Shown in pieces: positions 24,342 through 31,964 of a stretch of DNA of 37,881 nucleotides. This stretch comes from an uncultured Lachnospiraceae bacterium (GTDB taxonomy: Bacteria > Bacillota > Clostridia > Lachnospirales > Lachnospiraceae), in the NCBI GenBank assembly GCA_910585605.1, contig CAJUFL010000035.1:1-37881 (forward strand). The letters run 5' to 3'. The stretch's first letter is position 1, and each line of letters opens with the position of its first letter. Position numbers and translations under genes: made by a program. Under the pieces are notes generated by a model, which saw nothing but the letters and a program-made list of their open reading frames with translations, was not told where the DNA came from and made no database searches.

Positions 24342-25112
24342 TCAGCCTGTCATACTCAATAAATAAACCAGAAAAATCATGGTTATCAAAAAGAATACAA
24401 TAAAAATACCATCACGGAATTTCTTTTTTGGTCCCTCTTTGTCAGCTATTCCTTCTTTTTTCGTAAATAACACCAGAAAAATGCTGCAAAAAATCAGGGA
24501 TATTCCCGTAAAAATCTGTAAATAGCATATTTTATTTCCCATCAAGTCAAGATATAATTGCGTCTCTACCTGAATCTCCACTGATTCAGCATTCGATACC
24601 ATCTTCCTTTGTATCTCATGATCTAATTTCCGCACAATGCCTCTTGCCTTTTCGGAAACGAGATTCACCATATCATTCGTAAAATTTTTATCCCATCCCT
24701 TTGGAGCTCTGATTAAGATTACCTTATCCATCTCCGATGTATACATCAGATAAAAATGCTCTGTTCCGACTGGAATCAGGTTAATAGTATGCTTAAGGCT
24801 GCAATACTCCTTTGAAGCATAAACAATATCTCCCTCATAAACCTCTCCCTTTATCATACCGGTAAAAACCTCTTCCATCGGATGAACCGGTGCAAAAAAC
24901 AAACCTTTCACCCCTGACCACAGACACCAGACTGCTGTCCACAGCACCATTGCCGCAATCAGCAAAAGTGACAATATTTGTTTCCCACTCTGCTTTGATT
25001 TTTCCGGCAGGGTAACCTGTATTGGCTCCTCATCAAACTGCTCCATTATACTGTTATCCCGCAATTCATCATACTGTCCAAATCCGTCCTGCCTGTATCT
25101 TTCGTCTTCCAA
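24342..25112 (-). CDS. Membrane protein of unknown function between panD and coaBC
   Basis: 256 aa. The start appears to be TTG at 25112, with GGAGGGGAGAGAGG just before it; an ATG 22 codons further in is the alternative. The N-terminal 45 residues are acidic and cytoplasmic. One membrane segment follows at about 46-63, then a region of about 130 residues that is probably extracytoplasmic, and two further membrane segments at about 200-215 and 233-252. I do not recognise a family. It is embedded in the pantothenate/CoA run with gaps of 22 and 40 nt, so it is co-transcribed, but a role in that pathway is not shown. Confidence 0.8.
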   Translation of the reverse strand: MEDERYRQDGFGQYDELRDNSIMEQFDEEPIQVTLPEKSKQSGKQILSLLLIAAMVLWTAVWCLWSGVKGLFFAPVHPMEEVFTGMIKGEVYEGDIVYASKEYCSLKHTINLIPVGTEHFYLMYTSEMDKVILIRAPKGWDKNFTNDMVNLVSEKARGIVRKLDHEIQRKMVSNAESVEIQVETQLYLDLMGNKICYLQIFTGISLIFCSIFLVLFTKKEGIADKEGPKKKFRDGIFIVFFLITMIFLVYLLSMTG

Positions 25113-25134
25113 CCTCTCTCCCCTCCTGCACTTT

Positions 25135-25527
25135 CTAAAACTTCGGGCTTAGCACTCCATACTTCTCATAATCGGATACCTGCGCAATTTTGTTTTCTTC
25201 ATCCACAAATACCACGTGGGGTCTATGCTCTCCTGCCTCCTCCGGTGTCATCTGTGCATAAGACATGATGATAATATGATCCCCCACTGCCACCTGGCGG
25301 GCTGCTGCACCGTTTAGACAGATCATGCCGCTGTCTGGTTCACCCGCTATGGTATATGTCTCAAAACGGTTTCCATTTTCCACATCCACAATCTGTACAT
25401 ATTCATATTCCATAATACCGGCAGCTTCCATCAATACGGGGTCAACAGTGATACTCCCCACATAATTAAGCTCCGCCTGTTTCACCACTGCCCGGTGGAT
25501 TTTACCCTTCAGCATATTCACAAACAT
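25135..25527 (-). CDS. panD: Aspartate 1-decarboxylase
   Basis: 130 aa, normal length for PanD. It is a pyruvoyl enzyme made as a proenzyme that cleaves itself. The cleavage site is the Gly-Ser of NYVGSITVDPVLMEAAGI (about residues 24-25), and the essential Tyr and Asn regions are intact (ICLNGAAARQVAVGDHIIIMSYAQ). It makes beta-alanine from aspartate for pantothenate synthesis. AGGAGG eight nt before the ATG at 25527 selects this start, adding MFVN to the usual MLKGKIHRA. It lies 12 nt after panC. Confidence 0.97.
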   Translation of the reverse strand: MFVNMLKGKIHRAVVKQAELNYVGSITVDPVLMEAAGIMEYEYVQIVDVENGNRFETYTIAGEPDSGMICLNGAAARQVAVGDHIIIMSYAQMTPEEAGEHRPHVVFVDEENKIAQVSDYEKYGVLSPKF

Positions 25528-25539
25528 ATTTTTTCCCTC

Positions 25540-26382
25540 CTACATGATAATGCGGTTATCAATCAGTCTTGTCGTCCCAATATATACAGCAATAGCAATC
25601 AGTACCGCTCCCTCTATTTTATCAATCGGCTGGATATTGTCAAAGCTTACAACCTCTACATAGTCAATCCTCGCCAGAGGACAGGTATTTAATTTCTCTG
25701 TAATCTTTGCTTTGATCGCTGCTGCATCCTGTTCCCCTTCTTCAATTGCCTTCATTGCCTCTTCTAAGGACGCATTTAAAATAACTGCCTGTTTTCGTTC
25801 CTCTTCCGACAAATATGTATTTCTGGAACTCTTCGCCAGACCATCCGTTTCCCGGATAATCGGGCAGCCGATAATTTCAATATCAAAGTCAAGGTCAATC
25901 ACCATACGGCGGATAATTGCAAGCTGCTGGGCATCCTTTTGTCCAAAATAAGCCCGATGTGCCGGAATAATATGGAACAACTTGGTGACGACCGTCTGAA
26001 CCCCTTTGAAATGCACCGGACGGCTGGCACCACAAAGCTTCTCCGGCAATACCGTCATATCCACAAAGCCATGAAAATCCGGACCATACATTTCCTCCAC
26101 TTCCGGGTGAAAAATAAGGTCAACACCGCCTTCCTCGCAAATCTTAGAATCTCTTTCCAAATCTCTCGGATAAGCCTCTAAATCCTCTCCCGGTCCAAAC
26201 TGCATTGGATTGACAAAAATGCTGACTACTACCCTGTCATTTTCTGCTCTTGCCCGGTCAATCAGACTTTTGTGTCCCTCATGCAGATACCCCATAGTAG
26301 GAACCAATCCTACCTTTAAACCTTCTTCTTTCCAACTTTTTACCTGATTTCTTGTTTCTTTAATAGAACCTGAAATTTGCAT
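25540..26382 (-). CDS. panC: Pantothenate synthetase
   Basis: 280 aa from the ATG at 26382 (AAAGGAG about ten nt upstream; an in-frame TTG at 26391 is the alternative). Nucleotidyltransferase motifs are intact: GLVPTMGYLHEGHKSLI (HxGH), FGQKDAQQLAIIRRMVIDL, and the KMSKS-like SSRNTYLSEEER. It joins pantoate and beta-alanine using ATP. It is the first gene of the panC-panD-(membrane protein)-coaBC run. The mobile element is inserted about 30 to 130 bp upstream of its start, between it and whatever gene originally preceded it. Confidence 0.97.
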   Translation of the reverse strand: MQISGSIKETRNQVKSWKEEGLKVGLVPTMGYLHEGHKSLIDRARAENDRVVVSIFVNPMQFGPGEDLEAYPRDLERDSKICEEGGVDLIFHPEVEEMYGPDFHGFVDMTVLPEKLCGASRPVHFKGVQTVVTKLFHIIPAHRAYFGQKDAQQLAIIRRMVIDLDFDIEIIGCPIIRETDGLAKSSRNTYLSEEERKQAVILNASLEEAMKAIEEGEQDAAAIKAKITEKLNTCPLARIDYVEVVSFDNIQPIDKIEGAVLIAIAVYIGTTRLIDNRIIM

Positions 26383-26408
26383 CTTTATCAATCTCCTTTT
26401 CTTATATA

Positions 26409-26423
26409 AATTCCCGTTTATCT
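26409..26423. repeat. Candidate left end / core direct repeat (AATTCCCGTTTATCT)
   Basis: An exact 15-bp copy occurs at 37781-37795 in the same orientation. Reading on the minus strand, similarity continues past it (ATAAGA) toward panC. It lies about 27-41 bp upstream of the panC start. Confidence 0.5.
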
Positions 26424-26491
26424 ATTAACTGATTTAACTTCCCCCTATTTCCAAGGCTTTACGACATATGCAACCTCAAAATATGTATTCT

Positions 26492-26517
26492 TTTCCCTTG
26501 TTTTTGCCCTTATGAGC
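26492..26517. repeat. Left copy of the 26-bp direct repeat (att core or integrase arm site)
   Basis: TTTCCCTTgTTTTTGCCCTTATGAGC matches 37608-37633 at 25 of 26 positions. It also forms an inverted repeat with ACAAGGGAAAG at 26525-26535, a motif that recurs at the right end (about 37662). It lies 33 bp past the integrase stop. Confidence 0.65.
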
Positions 26518-26549
26518 AAGCTACAAGGGAAAGTTTCAATATTCAATTT

Positions 26550-27848
26550 TTAATCCATTCCCACAACCTTATCCAAGAGTTTTGCAGAATCCCGCTTTGC
26601 CTCTCTTGTGGCGTGTGCATAGACATTCATGGTAGTGCTTACGTCCGAGTGTCCTAAAAGCTCCTGCACATCTTTTGGCTGCGCCCCGTTTGATAACAGG
26701 TTTGTTGTATAGGTGTGTCTCAATGTGTGGAAGTGGAAACCTTCTAATTCCGGTACTTTCCTTGCCGCTGTCCGGCAGGCTGTTTCTACGGTGGCAGGAA
26801 GTTCAAGACAGCCATCTTCCCTCAGACATACAAAGGAGATTTCCGTATAATCCTCCGGCGCATCTTCTGTCATTGGCAGATTGTAATACTCATAATGCAC
26901 CCTGTTTTTCTCTGTAACTTCCCTGTAGAAATTCCTGTGATAGAGTTCGCCATACTGCATACGGTTTTTAAGCTGCTGTTTCCTTGCTTTCTTCAAGATG
27001 TCAGCGAGGGCATTGCCAAAATCAACAATCCGCACTTTCTTCCTTTTTGTAGAGCCGATTTCGTGTTTATGGGTAGCTCCGTTGTAACGGACACTCCTGC
27101 GGACTGTCAGATATTGTTCCTCAAGATTGATGTCCTGCCAAGTCAGCCCTGCCACTTCCCCAAGCCTTAGACCTGTGAAATAGGCTATCTGTACAGGCAG
27201 GATTGCATCTTTGCTCCGCTTGCCAAGCTGTGCAATCAGCCTTTGGTACTGCTCAAACGAAAGCGGCTTGACCTTGCCGTTATCAGTGTCCGTTTCCTCT
27301 GCAAACAAGTCCATATCGTCCTTTTTATGCCTCATAACCACATACTGCATGGGATTGAATGTAATGTACTGTTTTGGAAATACCGCAAAACGGAACGACT
27401 GTTGTAATACTGCGGAAAATGACCTCACATAGTCTTTGGAGTACCCTTTGGAAACAAAATCTTCGACAGTACCGCCAAAAGACATGATATCCATAAACTG
27501 CTGTAAATGCCCCGAAGTGACCGTTTTGAGTTTCCGTCTGCTTACAGGGTGCTGCTTGATGCGGTTGATTGCCTGCAAATAAGTACCGACAGTGCCATTA
27601 CTAAGTGTCCCAGTCTTTAATTCTTCCTCCGCCCATGTGTCAAGCAACTGCCCAAGCGTGATATTGTCTGCCTTTGCAATGAATTTCCTGCTTTCGTAAT
27701 CCTCCATTGCCTGCCTTAACAGCTTTTCCGTTTCGCTTTTGCTCTCTGTTCCTGCACATTCTTTTTGTACCAAATTCCCGCTTGCGTCCTCAACATAAAA
27801 GCGGTAGTACCATTTCTTTCCTTTTTTCCTTACAGAACCTTTTGCCAT
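26550..27848 (-). CDS. Tyrosine recombinase / integrase (Tn916-type)
   Basis: 432 aa from the ATG at 27848, with AAAGGAG seven nt upstream (the longer frame from 27875 crosses the SD). An N-terminal arm-binding domain (KGSVRKKGKKWYYRFYVEDASGN) is followed by a SAM-like core-binding domain and the catalytic domain. The catalytic residues are Arg228 (TGLRLGEVAGL), His374 and Arg377 (HFHTLRHTYTTNLL), His400 (LLGHSDVSTT) and nucleophile Tyr410 (NVYAHAT). Complete and apparently active. It lies 83 bp after the XRE gene on the same strand and 33 bp from the inner direct repeat, the usual place for an integrase beside its attachment site. Confidence 0.95.
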   Translation of the reverse strand: MAKGSVRKKGKKWYYRFYVEDASGNLVQKECAGTESKSETEKLLRQAMEDYESRKFIAKADNITLGQLLDTWAEEELKTGTLSNGTVGTYLQAINRIKQHPVSRRKLKTVTSGHLQQFMDIMSFGGTVEDFVSKGYSKDYVRSFSAVLQQSFRFAVFPKQYITFNPMQYVVMRHKKDDMDLFAEETDTDNGKVKPLSFEQYQRLIAQLGKRSKDAILPVQIAYFTGLRLGEVAGLTWQDINLEEQYLTVRRSVRYNGATHKHEIGSTKRKKVRIVDFGNALADILKKARKQQLKNRMQYGELYHRNFYREVTEKNRVHYEYYNLPMTEDAPEDYTEISFVCLREDGCLELPATVETACRTAARKVPELEGFHFHTLRHTYTTNLLSNGAQPKDVQELLGHSDVSTTMNVYAHATREAKRDSAKLLDKVVGMD

Positions 27849-27931
27849 GATCGTTCTCCTTTCGATAATGGGCAATCGGAACTGATGAAATGCTTTCTGC
27901 GTGTAAGTATATCATAACTCCGATTGTTCCG

Positions 27932-28561
27932 CTATACCGATTCGGGTTCTTCCCCCGATACCATAGAAAGAAGATTTGCAAGCCTTACGGTGGCTGTTTC
28001 GGGATTTTTGGAATAGAGCCTTACAATGTCGCCCATGTCATTAAACATATTTACAGTGTGGGTGATTTCCCGAAGGAACATAATCTCGTTATATTCCTTA
28101 TTTGATTCAAACCCCATCGTCTGGGCGAGTGCGGCATTTTCCGCATTGTCCTTGAAATTCTTACAGGCAGACTGAAAAGAATCTACGAACAATTCATACT
28201 CCCTTAACATCAGCAGCAGTATATCTTTTGAAAAGTCCGATTCTGCCTGTTCCATGTCATAAGGCAGCTTTTCGAGAATGGAGGACATTGCATCACGAAT
28301 CAACAATTCCCTTTTATCCGTAATGTCTGTCTGGTATTCCTCTGTTTCTCCCTTTAACCACTCCACGGATACATGGAGGGCTTCTGACAGACCTTCCAAG
28401 ACCAGTTTCTTTGTGTTGTCGATTGTACCCGCCTCATAGCGCACGATTGTGGAAGTGGCTACCCCCATCTTCTCTGCGACATAAGGCTGATTTAATCCCA
28501 ACTCAACCCTCCGCTGTTTTGCCCTGCTACCGATTAACTTGCGTAATTCCTTATCTTTCAT
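27932..28561 (-). CDS. XRE-family regulator of the element
   Basis: 209 aa. A helix-turn-helix domain occupies residues 7-62 (IGSRAKQRRVELGLNQPYVAEKMGVATSTIVRYEAGTI). The C-terminal 140 residues are helical and of unknown fold, probably for dimerisation or signal sensing. It is transcribed divergently from the excisionase and precedes the integrase. ATACTAT half-sites overlap both promoters (see the regulatory entries), so it probably represses its own and the excisionase promoter. Its leader RNA contains a hairpin that can hide its SD. The start at 28561 follows AGGAGGCGTATCAGC. Confidence 0.88.
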   Translation of the reverse strand: MKDKELRKLIGSRAKQRRVELGLNQPYVAEKMGVATSTIVRYEAGTIDNTKKLVLEGLSEALHVSVEWLKGETEEYQTDITDKRELLIRDAMSSILEKLPYDMEQAESDFSKDILLLMLREYELFVDSFQSACKNFKDNAENAALAQTMGFESNKEYNEIMFLREITHTVNMFNDMGDIVRLYSKNPETATVRLANLLSMVSGEEPESV

Positions 28562-28572
28562 GCTGATACGCC

Positions 28573-28602
28573 TCCTGTTCTTTAGGAGGCGTTGCCTCCT
28601 TT
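28573..28602 (-). promoter_or_regulatory. Leader hairpin with duplicated SD and one anti-SD
   Basis: On the minus strand the leader reads AGGAGGC-AAC-GCCTCCT, then about seven nt, then a second AGGAGGCG before the ATG at 28561. The GCCTCCT can pair with the upstream decoy SD or with the real downstream SD, giving two exclusive structures. No U-run follows. It looks like a translation-level switch for the XRE gene. Confidence 0.55.
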
Positions 28603-28616
28603 GTCGGTATGTTCAT

Positions 28617-28645
28617 ACTATACCACAGGAAAGTTGATAATGCAA
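28617..28645 (-). promoter_or_regulatory. SigA promoter of the XRE-integrase unit
   Basis: The minus strand has TTGCAT (28645-28640), a 17-bp spacer and TATAGT (28622-28617). The -10 overlaps an ATACTAT half-site (28615-28621) that recurs at the excisionase promoter. Confidence 0.65.
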
Positions 28646-28683
28646 TATGCAATTTTAAAATAATTTTTAAATTATCATAACGC

Positions 28684-28724
28684 TTGACAAGAAGATATAA
28701 AAGCGTTATAGTATTCATACTATC
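28684..28724 (+). promoter_or_regulatory. SigA promoter and operator of the excisionase gene
   Basis: A perfect TTGACA (28684-28689), 17 bp, TATAGT (28707-28712). A palindrome, ATAGTAT-tc-ATACTAT, covers the -10 and the start site (28709-28724). The same half-site lies at the -10 of the divergent XRE promoter, so one repressor could control both. Confidence 0.75.
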
Positions 28725-28760
28725 AAAATTGCGTTATGCAATTAGAAAGGAGGTGAACCA

Positions 28761-28991
28761 ATGACCGGAACGAAAATCGCACTGTCCATAGAAGAAGCTG
28801 CCGACTATACGGGTGTTGGGAGAAATACCCTCAGAAAACTTGTGGAATGGAACAAGCTTCCAGTTATCAGAGTCGGAAGAAAGGTACTTATCAAAAGCGA
28901 CATCTTGGAAAAGTTCATGGAAGTGAACGAGGGAAAAGACCTGCGGGATAAGAATGATGTAAAAACAGTTACAAGAAAATCAGCAGTATAA
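28761..28991 (+). CDS. xis: Excisionase-family DNA-binding protein
   Basis: 76 aa with a winged-helix/MerR-like excisionase fold: LSIEEAADYTGVGRNTLRKLVEWNKLPVIRVGRKVLIKSDILEKFM. Size, position next to the integrase-repressor pair and the motif match Tn916-type Xis proteins, which bend DNA at the element ends and push recombination toward excision. AAAGGAGGTGAACCA directly precedes the ATG, a very strong SD. It is driven by a consensus promoter 50 bp upstream that is probably repressed by the XRE protein. Confidence 0.88.
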   Translation: MTGTKIALSIEEAADYTGVGRNTLRKLVEWNKLPVIRVGRKVLIKSDILEKFMEVNEGKDLRDKNDVKTVTRKSAV

Positions 28992-29163
28992 AAGGCGGCT
29001 TCCGAGGAAACCGCCCAATGGTATGTATCAGACCGAAGCCATGATATACCTACACGCAAATAGATTATATCATGTGCTTCCTTCCGGTACAAGCGGAAAT
29101 TTTGGGAAAAGCAGAAAGTAAGTTGAAAAAATCAGTCCATTTCATGTGAGTGGACCTAAAAAA

Positions 29164-29289
29164 TCAACTGATTTCTGTATTTTCAGTTGAAAAAGTCAAC
29201 TGATGTTTTGAACGGTATTCCCAATGTGATGTAAAGCGGCTGTAAAAACAAACTGATTTTCCTATTTTCAGTAAAAAAAATCAACTGAT
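29164..29289. repeat. TCAACTGAT repeat cluster
   Basis: TCAACTGAT occurs directly at 29164-29172, 29196-29204 and 29281-29289. There is an inverted copy, TCAGTTGA, at 29183-29190 and degenerate copies (AAACTGATT near 29250, AAATCAGT near 29130). Each is preceded by an A-run. These are probably protein-binding sites of the transfer or replication origin. Confidence 0.65.
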
Positions 29290-29325
29290 ATTTCAGATAA
29301 TGGTGTTGCGACTGTCATAGCAGCA

Positions 29326-29453
29326 TTTTCACTATCATATGTGATATTACTTTTTGCTATCATCTAAAGGCAGATATATCAATTTTTACTATCATATATG
29401 GTATCAATTTTTGCTATCACTCAAATGCAGATGACATCATTTTTTACTATCAT
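29326..29453. repeat. Iteron array TTTTTRCTATCAT
   Basis: Five copies start at 29326, 29351, 29383, 29408 and about 29441, with spacings alternating 25, 32, 25, 33 bp. The pattern comes from two tandem copies of a composite unit of about 57 bp (29351-29407 and 29408-29460) that also shares AAAkGCAGAT. It lies directly before the oriT-like hairpins and the relaxase. An array like this fits an origin bound by relaxosome or replication proteins. Confidence 0.75.
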
Positions 29454-29528
29454 TGCAGTATTTTTTACAGTCTCAATCCAGACATTTTAGGAGGGATTTT
29501 TCTTTTTTTAAGCCCTCGGCGTTTGAGA

Positions 29529-29610
29529 GCGAAATACACCCATTGCACAAACTGCGTTTATGCAATGGGAATTTCGCCCTTGCAGGGGGCAGAGGTCAGC
29601 AGAGCTGACC
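29529..29610 (+). other. Candidate origin of transfer (two hairpins)
   Basis: Hairpin 1 (29529-29577): GCGAAAT-aca-CCCATTGCA pairs with TGCAATGGG-a-ATTTCGC around CAAACTGCGTTTA. Hairpin 2 (29594-29610): GGTCAGC-aga-GCTGACC, flanked by TTGCA/TTGCAA. They sit between the iterons and the first conserved codons of the relaxase, the usual oriT place in MobA/MobL-type elements. The nick site is not identified. The open frame that runs through this DNA upstream of the relaxase is probably not translated. Confidence 0.65.
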
Positions 29611-29711
29611 TTGCAAATGCTTCCGCTTTTGGGATACCGCCGCTTTTCCTACTCCGCATCCATCTGCAGGAGGGAGGACAAGGCACAATACCAAGACATT
29701 CATTTATACGC

Positions 29712-31214
29712 ATGGGCAAGCTGCCTGATGTCAGGGGCAGGATAACTTATATATCCAGCCATGCGAAACAGGAAAACCTGTATGCAGTTTATGAAACAAC
29801 AGACCGGCATTATTGGACGGAGCTTGCAAAATGCAGCCAGCAGGAATTTCAGAAAAGCGGCACAGAGGGAAAATGCATTGAGGCTAGGGAATTTATCATT
29901 GCCCTTCCCGAATCTTTTCCAGACCTCTATGAGCCGGATAAGCTGTTACAGTTGTTTACAGAACGGTTTAAAGAAAAATACGGTGTGGAGTGCGTTTCGG
30001 CGCTGCATCATAACAAGCGGAAAACGAACTACCATATCCACCTCATTTTTTCAGAGAGAAGGCGGCTGCCCGAACCCATAGAAAAAACGGCGTCGAGAAA
30101 TATGTTCTATAATGAGCAGGGGAAACACGTCCGCACCAAAAAAGAAATACTTGATGAAAATGGGGAAATCCGCAAAGGGTGCAGGATTGTGAAGAAGGGC
30201 GAGGTCTATGAGCGCAATCTCTTTACACCCAAAGACAGGCTGTTTAAGCAGGACAGCTTTGTGGACGAGGTAAAACATTTTTACACTGACCTTATCAATG
30301 CCCTCATAAAAGACGATAAAGAAAAACTGCACGTTTTTGACAGCAATGGTCTGTACCTTGCCACCAAGAAGATAGGGAAAAATAACCCGAAAGCGGAACA
30401 GATACAGACGGATAATGAAAAGCGTATGCGTTGGAATCAGGAGGTTGACAGGGCGATTGTCAGCGGCGTAACGGAAACAGAGATACGACAGATAAAGCAG
30501 GAATATATCACAGACCGCATGAAGGAATCCTTCCGGCTGTTTGGCAGTAAGCCGGAACTTTTCAGCAGTATTATTTCCACAGCCATTGCCGCACTGGTGC
30601 TCTTGGTTTCTAAGGTAATGAAAAAAGCAGTGGAACTGTCGGAAAAAATTCTCCATACAGAACCTAAATATGCATCTGTCACGCCGCCAAAAGAAACCGA
30701 AACCAAAGCGGCACCTGAAATGCCGCAAAAAATATCGGAACAGCCACCGCCAAGACCTGCCATGCCCGCAGATGCGGCAGCGTATCCCAAGCTGCATAAA
30801 ATATATATTGAATTATCCAAACAGAACGGAATTATATTTGACGCAGAACGGGAACGCAATGCCATAGAAGAGGAAATCAATAACCTGAAAGGCATAGCCA
30901 AACTTACCAAGAAAAAGGAATTGCAGGGTAAACTTGACAGGGCAAATGAACGTGTTGACCTCTTGAAAAAAGGATTGTCGGGTATTGTAAAACGCTATGG
31001 TTATCAGACAGTCCACGATTTTTATCGGGCATACGGCGTGAGCAGAAGCGCCTATGCTGATTATCAGGAAAACGATGCTAAATGGGAAGAAGCTTATGGA
31101 ATGAAAACTCCAAAAGATACTTTGCATGACAGGTTACAGAATTATCAAAAAACAATAGCAGAAGAGCAAAAGAAAAAACACAGCGTTCACAGCAAGGGCA
31201 GAGGAGCGAGATAA
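29712..31214 (+). CDS. MobA/MobL-family relaxase
   Basis: 500 aa if started at the ATG at 29712 (MGKLPDVRGRITYIS). The frame is open back to 29523, but that part overlaps the oriT-like hairpins. Conserved residues seem to begin a few codons before 29712 (IPRHSFIR), behind AGGAGGGAGG at about 29669, so a non-ATG start there is possible. Relaxase motifs: GRITYIS...LYAVYETTDRHYW with candidate catalytic Tyr, EAREFIIALPESF, and the metal-binding HHNKRKTNYHIHLIFSERR (His108 and His110). A hydrophobic segment (ISTAIAALVLLVSKV, near residue 285) and a Pro-rich linker precede a coiled C-terminus. It nicks and pilots the element DNA using a helper's conjugation machinery. Confidence 0.88.
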   Translation: MGKLPDVRGRITYISSHAKQENLYAVYETTDRHYWTELAKCSQQEFQKSGTEGKCIEAREFIIALPESFPDLYEPDKLLQLFTERFKEKYGVECVSALHHNKRKTNYHIHLIFSERRRLPEPIEKTASRNMFYNEQGKHVRTKKEILDENGEIRKGCRIVKKGEVYERNLFTPKDRLFKQDSFVDEVKHFYTDLINALIKDDKEKLHVFDSNGLYLATKKIGKNNPKAEQIQTDNEKRMRWNQEVDRAIVSGVTETEIRQIKQEYITDRMKESFRLFGSKPELFSSIISTAIAALVLLVSKVMKKAVELSEKILHTEPKYASVTPPKETETKAAPEMPQKISEQPPPRPAMPADAAAYPKLHKIYIELSKQNGIIFDAERERNAIEEEINNLKGIAKLTKKKELQGKLDRANERVDLLKKGLSGIVKRYGYQTVHDFYRAYGVSRSAYADYQENDAKWEEAYGMKTPKDTLHDRLQNYQKTIAEEQKKKHSVHSKGRGAR

Positions 31215-31261
31215 AACTTCCCTTTTTCCTTCATTCCTGATTGTTGTGATTTACTGCAATA

Positions 31262-31311
31262 AAATACAGAGGTAGATTTTTAAGTTTTGCTCATAATCTA
31301 TCTCTGTATTT
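31262..31311. terminator. Bidirectional terminator between relaxase and cargo genes
   Basis: AAATACAGAGGTAGAT and ATCTATCTCTGTATTT pair around an 18-nt loop with T-runs on both sides. It is 48 nt past the relaxase stop (plus) and 28 nt past the stop of the minus-strand gene at 31339, so it ends both convergent units. Confidence 0.75.
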
Positions 31312-31338
31312 ATCAGCGGTAAATCATCATAACTTTTT

Positions 31339-31827
31339 TTATAAGCAGTTTTCCAGTTTTTCCAAAAACGCTGTATAAAATGCCTTTTCTTTAAGCTGTG
31401 CCTGTTGAACCTCTATGCTTTTCGGTACATATGCCTTCGGGTGCTCCAAGTCATACAGTGCCTGTTTTGTTGCTTGGATTGCAGATTCCACTGTGTTTCC
31501 CAAAATATCCGTATTGTCCGTTTCACCTTTCAGCATTTTATTACATCTTTGCACCATCATTTGTGATATATGGCTCAACATACCATTCTTCCTGAGCCCA
31601 AGACCGTTCGCACTTACTTCCTTTGCCGCCTCCATCCATGCCTGTTTTACTTCTTCCGGTGCATTCGCACCCACAGATTCAAAGGCTTTTTCATCGTAGT
31701 CCGGCTTTTCATTCTGTGTCGCTTTTTCAGCCACAATTTCCGTAAATCCCTCAGCCACAGTTTCAGTATTCTTTGTTGTATATCCGATTGTCGGATAACC
31801 TGTTACGCCAATGCCGTTGATACCCAT
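31339..31827 (-). CDS. Cargo protein A, unknown function (possibly DUF6033-like)
   Basis: 162 aa, no signal peptide or membrane segment. The N-terminus MGINGIGVTGYPTIGYTTKN is Gly/Tyr/Thr-rich and low in charge. It is followed by an acidic stretch and a helical body (PEEVKQAWMEAAKEVSANGLGLRKNGMLSHISQMMVQR). It resembles small uncharacterised Lachnospiraceae families annotated only as DUFs; I could not confirm which. GGAG lies about 11 nt before the ATG. It is the last of three cargo genes on the minus strand, each with a short Tyr-rich leader and each followed by a hairpin. Confidence 0.75.
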   Translation of the reverse strand: MGINGIGVTGYPTIGYTTKNTETVAEGFTEIVAEKATQNEKPDYDEKAFESVGANAPEEVKQAWMEAAKEVSANGLGLRKNGMLSHISQMMVQRCNKMLKGETDNTDILGNTVESAIQATKQALYDLEHPKAYVPKSIEVQQAQLKEKAFYTAFLEKLENCL

Positions 31828-31906
31828 TTATCAAATTCTCCAATCATTTTTAATCTTACAATTTATCTGTCGGTCAGAATTGTCCATGCTCATCACAAAC
31901 CGAAAC

Positions 31907-31945
31907 ATTCCGCAGGGTGCAAAATTTTATGCACCTTTGCGGAAT
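31907..31945 (-). terminator. Strong hairpin after cargo gene B
   Basis: On the minus strand ATTCCGCA-aa-GGTGCA pairs with TGCACC-c-TGCGGAAT. It lies 20 nt past the stop at 31965 and before cargo gene A. No long U-run follows (GTTTCGG), so it may be an mRNA-stabilising or processing hairpin rather than a full terminator. A related hairpin follows cargo gene C. Confidence 0.55.
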
Positions 31946-31964
31946 TAGGTAAAATCAGAAGCGT

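Noticed and set aside
28992..29020. GGCGG...CCGCC hairpin after the excisionase gene
   Set aside because: A short stem with no U-run after it; not enough to call a terminator.
30051..30797. Long minus-strand frame (248 codons) inside the relaxase
   Set aside because: Phe/Cys/Arg-rich shadow of the relaxase coding strand; no SD and no family resemblance.
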